Source: Allobosea sp. 47.2.35
GTDB lineage: Bacteria > Pseudomonadota > Alphaproteobacteria > Rhizobiales > Beijerinckiaceae
Assembly (NCBI RefSeq): GCF_024655635.1
Contig: NZ_JANLGI010000027.1
Coordinates: forward strand, 1 to 42,843
Reading direction: 5' to 3'
DNA: 42,843 bases
Within the stretch, counting starts at the first letter, position 1. Every line of letters begins with the position of its first letter. The position numbers and the translations under genes are program-made. This document shows, in pieces, positions 41,091 through 42,843 of this stretch. Under the pieces are notes generated by a model that worked only from the letters and a program-made list of their open reading frames with translations, searched no databases and had not been told where the DNA came from.

Positions 41091-42620
41091 ATGGTTCTTT
41101 CGATGGCGCGTCCGTTCAAGCATCCCAAGACTGGCGTCTACTGGTTTCGGAAGGTGGTTCCGAAGGACCTCCGGGCCGTAGTTGGCAAGCTGGAAGAGCT
41201 TCGCACACTCCGCACGAAAGACCCTGCCGAGGCACGCACACAGCACGCGAAAATCGCCGCCGAGGTAGACCGGCATTGGCAGGCTTTGCGCTCGCCCGCA
41301 GTGGCTCTCACGCAGAAAGAGATCGTCGCGCTCGCTGGGGTATTCTACCGGGACATCACGACGCAGATGGCGGAAGAGCCCGGCGAGCCGACCATATGGC
41401 ATCACTGGCTGCGGCTCGACCGGGAGGCGCGGGACGCCGGAAAGCTGGAGCAATGGTTCGGGCCCACGGTTGATCTCCTGTTGGCGCAGCACGGCCTCAA
41501 CATCGATGCCGCCTCGCGGACCCGGCTCCTCGTCGCGATCAGCGAAGCCTCTCAGCAGGCCGGCGAGCAGCTCAAGCGCAACGCCGAAGGGGACTACAGT
41601 CCCGACCCGAGGGCTTCCCGGTTCCCGGAGTGGGCGCCGAAGGGAGCCCCCAAGCCCGCAGCGGTGGCCAGAGACAAGGCCAGCCTGACGGACATCCTCG
41701 CCGACTGGTGGCGGGAGGCGCAGGCGACAGGTCGCAAGCCAAGCACCTATGAGAGCTACAGCAACACGGTGGACAACTTCGTCGCCTTCCTCGGCCACAA
41801 CAATGCCACTCGGGTGACACCGGAGGATGTCGTCGGCTTCAAGGATCACCGGCTGGCCTCGGTCAATCCGAGAACCGGCAAGCCCATCTCCGCGAAGACC
41901 GTGAAGGACAGCGACCTATCCGGGCTCAAGACCCTGTTCGGCTGGGCCGTCACCAACAAGCGGCTTCCAAGCAACCCCGCCGAAGGCATCACGATCAAGC
42001 TCGGCAAGCGGAAGGTGACGCGGCCGAAGGGCTTCACCGATGACGAAGCCGGGGCGCTCCTGAAGGCGGCCGACGCGCACCAGCGGGGGAACGAGCGCCC
42101 GAAGACCTTCGCCGCCAAGAGGTGGGTGCCGTGGTTGTGCGCCTATACGGGAGCCCGTGTCGGCGAAGTGGCGCAGCTCCGTAAGGAAGATGTGCGGCAA
42201 GTCTCCGGCCATTGGGTGATCCACATCAGCCCGGAAGCCGGGACGGTGAAGACTGATCAGGCGCGGGATGTCGTCTTGCACGATCACCTTGTCGGCAAGG
42301 GGTTCCCCGAGTTCGCCTGGGGCAGCAAGGACGGGCACCTGTTCCTCACCCCGGCGAAGGAGGGCGACGTTCTCGGCCCCCTACAGGGCGTCAAGAACCG
42401 CCTTGCGGAGGCCGCACGGGAAACTGTCAAGGATCCGAGAGTGCAGCCCAACCACGGCTGGCGACATCGGTTCAAGACGGTCGCCCGTTCGGTCGGCATG
42501 GACGGTCGGGTGGTGGACGCCATTCAAGGCCACGCCCCGAGGACCGCAGGGGACGACTACGGGGACGTAACGGTGGCCGCTATGGCGCTGGCCATGGCGA
42601 AGTTCCCAAGGCAGGCCTGA
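41091..42620 (+). CDS. tyrosine site-specific recombinase (integrase)
   Basis: This 509-residue integrase has an N-terminal DUF6538-like module (YWFRKVVPKDLRAVVGKLEE) and a core-binding SAM-like domain (about 200-300: SLTDILADWWREAQATG). The catalytic domain has Arg356 (YTGARVGEVAQL), His455 and Arg458 (HGWRHRFK), His481 (GHAPRTAG) and the nucleophile Tyr490 (DDYGD). All catalytic residues are present except that I cannot place the Lys. The frame continues upstream through the tRNA without sense; I start at ATG 41091 (ribosome site gggtgg) or 41103. It probably recombines at the tRNA-Leu 3' end. The start region is AT-richer than neighbours. Confidence 0.9.
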   Translation: MVLSMARPFKHPKTGVYWFRKVVPKDLRAVVGKLEELRTLRTKDPAEARTQHAKIAAEVDRHWQALRSPAVALTQKEIVALAGVFYRDITTQMAEEPGEPTIWHHWLRLDREARDAGKLEQWFGPTVDLLLAQHGLNIDAASRTRLLVAISEASQQAGEQLKRNAEGDYSPDPRASRFPEWAPKGAPKPAAVARDKASLTDILADWWREAQATGRKPSTYESYSNTVDNFVAFLGHNNATRVTPEDVVGFKDHRLASVNPRTGKPISAKTVKDSDLSGLKTLFGWAVTNKRLPSNPAEGITIKLGKRKVTRPKGFTDDEAGALLKAADAHQRGNERPKTFAAKRWVPWLCAYTGARVGEVAQLRKEDVRQVSGHWVIHISPEAGTVKTDQARDVVLHDHLVGKGFPEFAWGSKDGHLFLTPAKEGDVLGPLQGVKNRLAEAARETVKDPRVQPNHGWRHRFKTVARSVGMDGRVVDAIQGHAPRTAGDDYGDVTVAAMALAMAKFPRQA

Positions 42621-42669
42621 AAGCGACAGCCTATGCAGAATGCACATCAAGGGGATGCAGAGGGCAGCC

Positions 42670-42843
42670 TCAGAAGTCGTCCTCTTCCTCGTCGCCCCGC
42701 TGCCCGACGTATCCCTGCAGTTCCCGAAAGACTTCGTCGAGCTTGTCCCCGAAGTGCAGCGCCAAGGCCCGTGCGGCAATCTCCGGGTTTGTGAGATCGC
42801 CTGCAATGTTGGCCCCGTTGGGGGCGGTTATCGCTTTGAAGGT
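42670..42843 (-). CDS. hypothetical protein, C-terminal part only
   Basis: This is the last 57 codons of a gene that begins beyond the window. The visible end reads FKAITAPNGANIAGDLTNPE, then ARALALHFGDKLDEVFRELQ, and closes with an acidic tail ending DEEEDDF. The charged helix and acidic tail resemble small regulatory or phage-encoded proteins, but I recognise no family. It is convergent with the integrase, 49 bp away, and belongs to the inserted element. Confidence 0.6.
   Translation of the reverse strand, partial: TFKAITAPNGANIAGDLTNPEIAARALALHFGDKLDEVFRELQGYVGQRGDEEEDDF

Noticed and set aside
1..42843. CRISPR array, rRNA operon or IS transposase
   Set aside because: I saw no regularly spaced repeats, no rRNA sequence and no transposase motifs. 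The only mobile signs are the integrase and the GIY-YIG unit.

Overview
The window is high-GC chromosomal DNA of an alphaproteobacterium, most likely order Hyphomicrobiales (Rhizobiales). Bosea or a close relative is my guess; genus is not established. The reasons are an Irr-type regulator with a Cys-Pro heme motif divergent from fabA-fabB-fabI, a Tim44-domain protein, a LapA-domain/ornithine-cyclodeaminase pair beside ihfB, SAM-II riboswitches, and intergenic repeats of the type common in this order. Nearly all genes are ordinary core genes. The long overlapping antisense frames are high-GC artefacts.

Layout. 1-2330: fmt (5' part only), def and rmuC. 2629-4757: a chemotaxis receptor with its terminator. 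4743-8919: a sulfur-linked region on the minus strand. Here a sulfonate/nitrate-family ABC transporter operon (ssuA-ssuC-ssuB) and a second unit (a catalytically degenerate ABC ATPase plus an OsmC-like protein) each start with a sigma70-type promoter and a SAM-II riboswitch that are near copies of each other. 9037-13244: glnD, grpE, and a UPF0126/TRIC membrane protein. 13241-15803: dapB-alkB and a Tim44-domain protein. 15997-20653: small secreted or membrane proteins, including a 27-residue membrane peptide, two convergent LAS-type peptidoglycan enzymes (extensin-like, MepA), and an orphan Bug-type binding protein. 20689-26525: ornithine cyclodeaminase-like, LapA-domain, ihfB, sppA, a YegD-like Hsp70 and rpsA with a long structured leader. 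26988-31270: lemA with an M48 protease, a Cys-rich secreted protein, a thioredoxin-fold isomerase and argG. 31278-31755: a GIY-YIG gene enclosed by 65-bp inverted hairpin repeats. 32246-37745: fabA-fabB-DUF3303-fabI, irr, a YbaY-META protein and an SH3 protein. 37922-40632: a 2-hydroxyacid dehydrogenase, a HAD hydrolase and an NDUFA9-like oxidoreductase. 40920-42843: tRNA-Leu(CAG) followed by a tyrosine integrase and a truncated gene, the left edge of an integrated element that runs out of the window.

The most interesting items are the duplicated promoter/SAM-II cassette feeding a dead ATPase and an OsmC protein, and the inverted-repeat-bounded GIY-YIG unit. All family calls come from reading motifs by eye; no database search was run.
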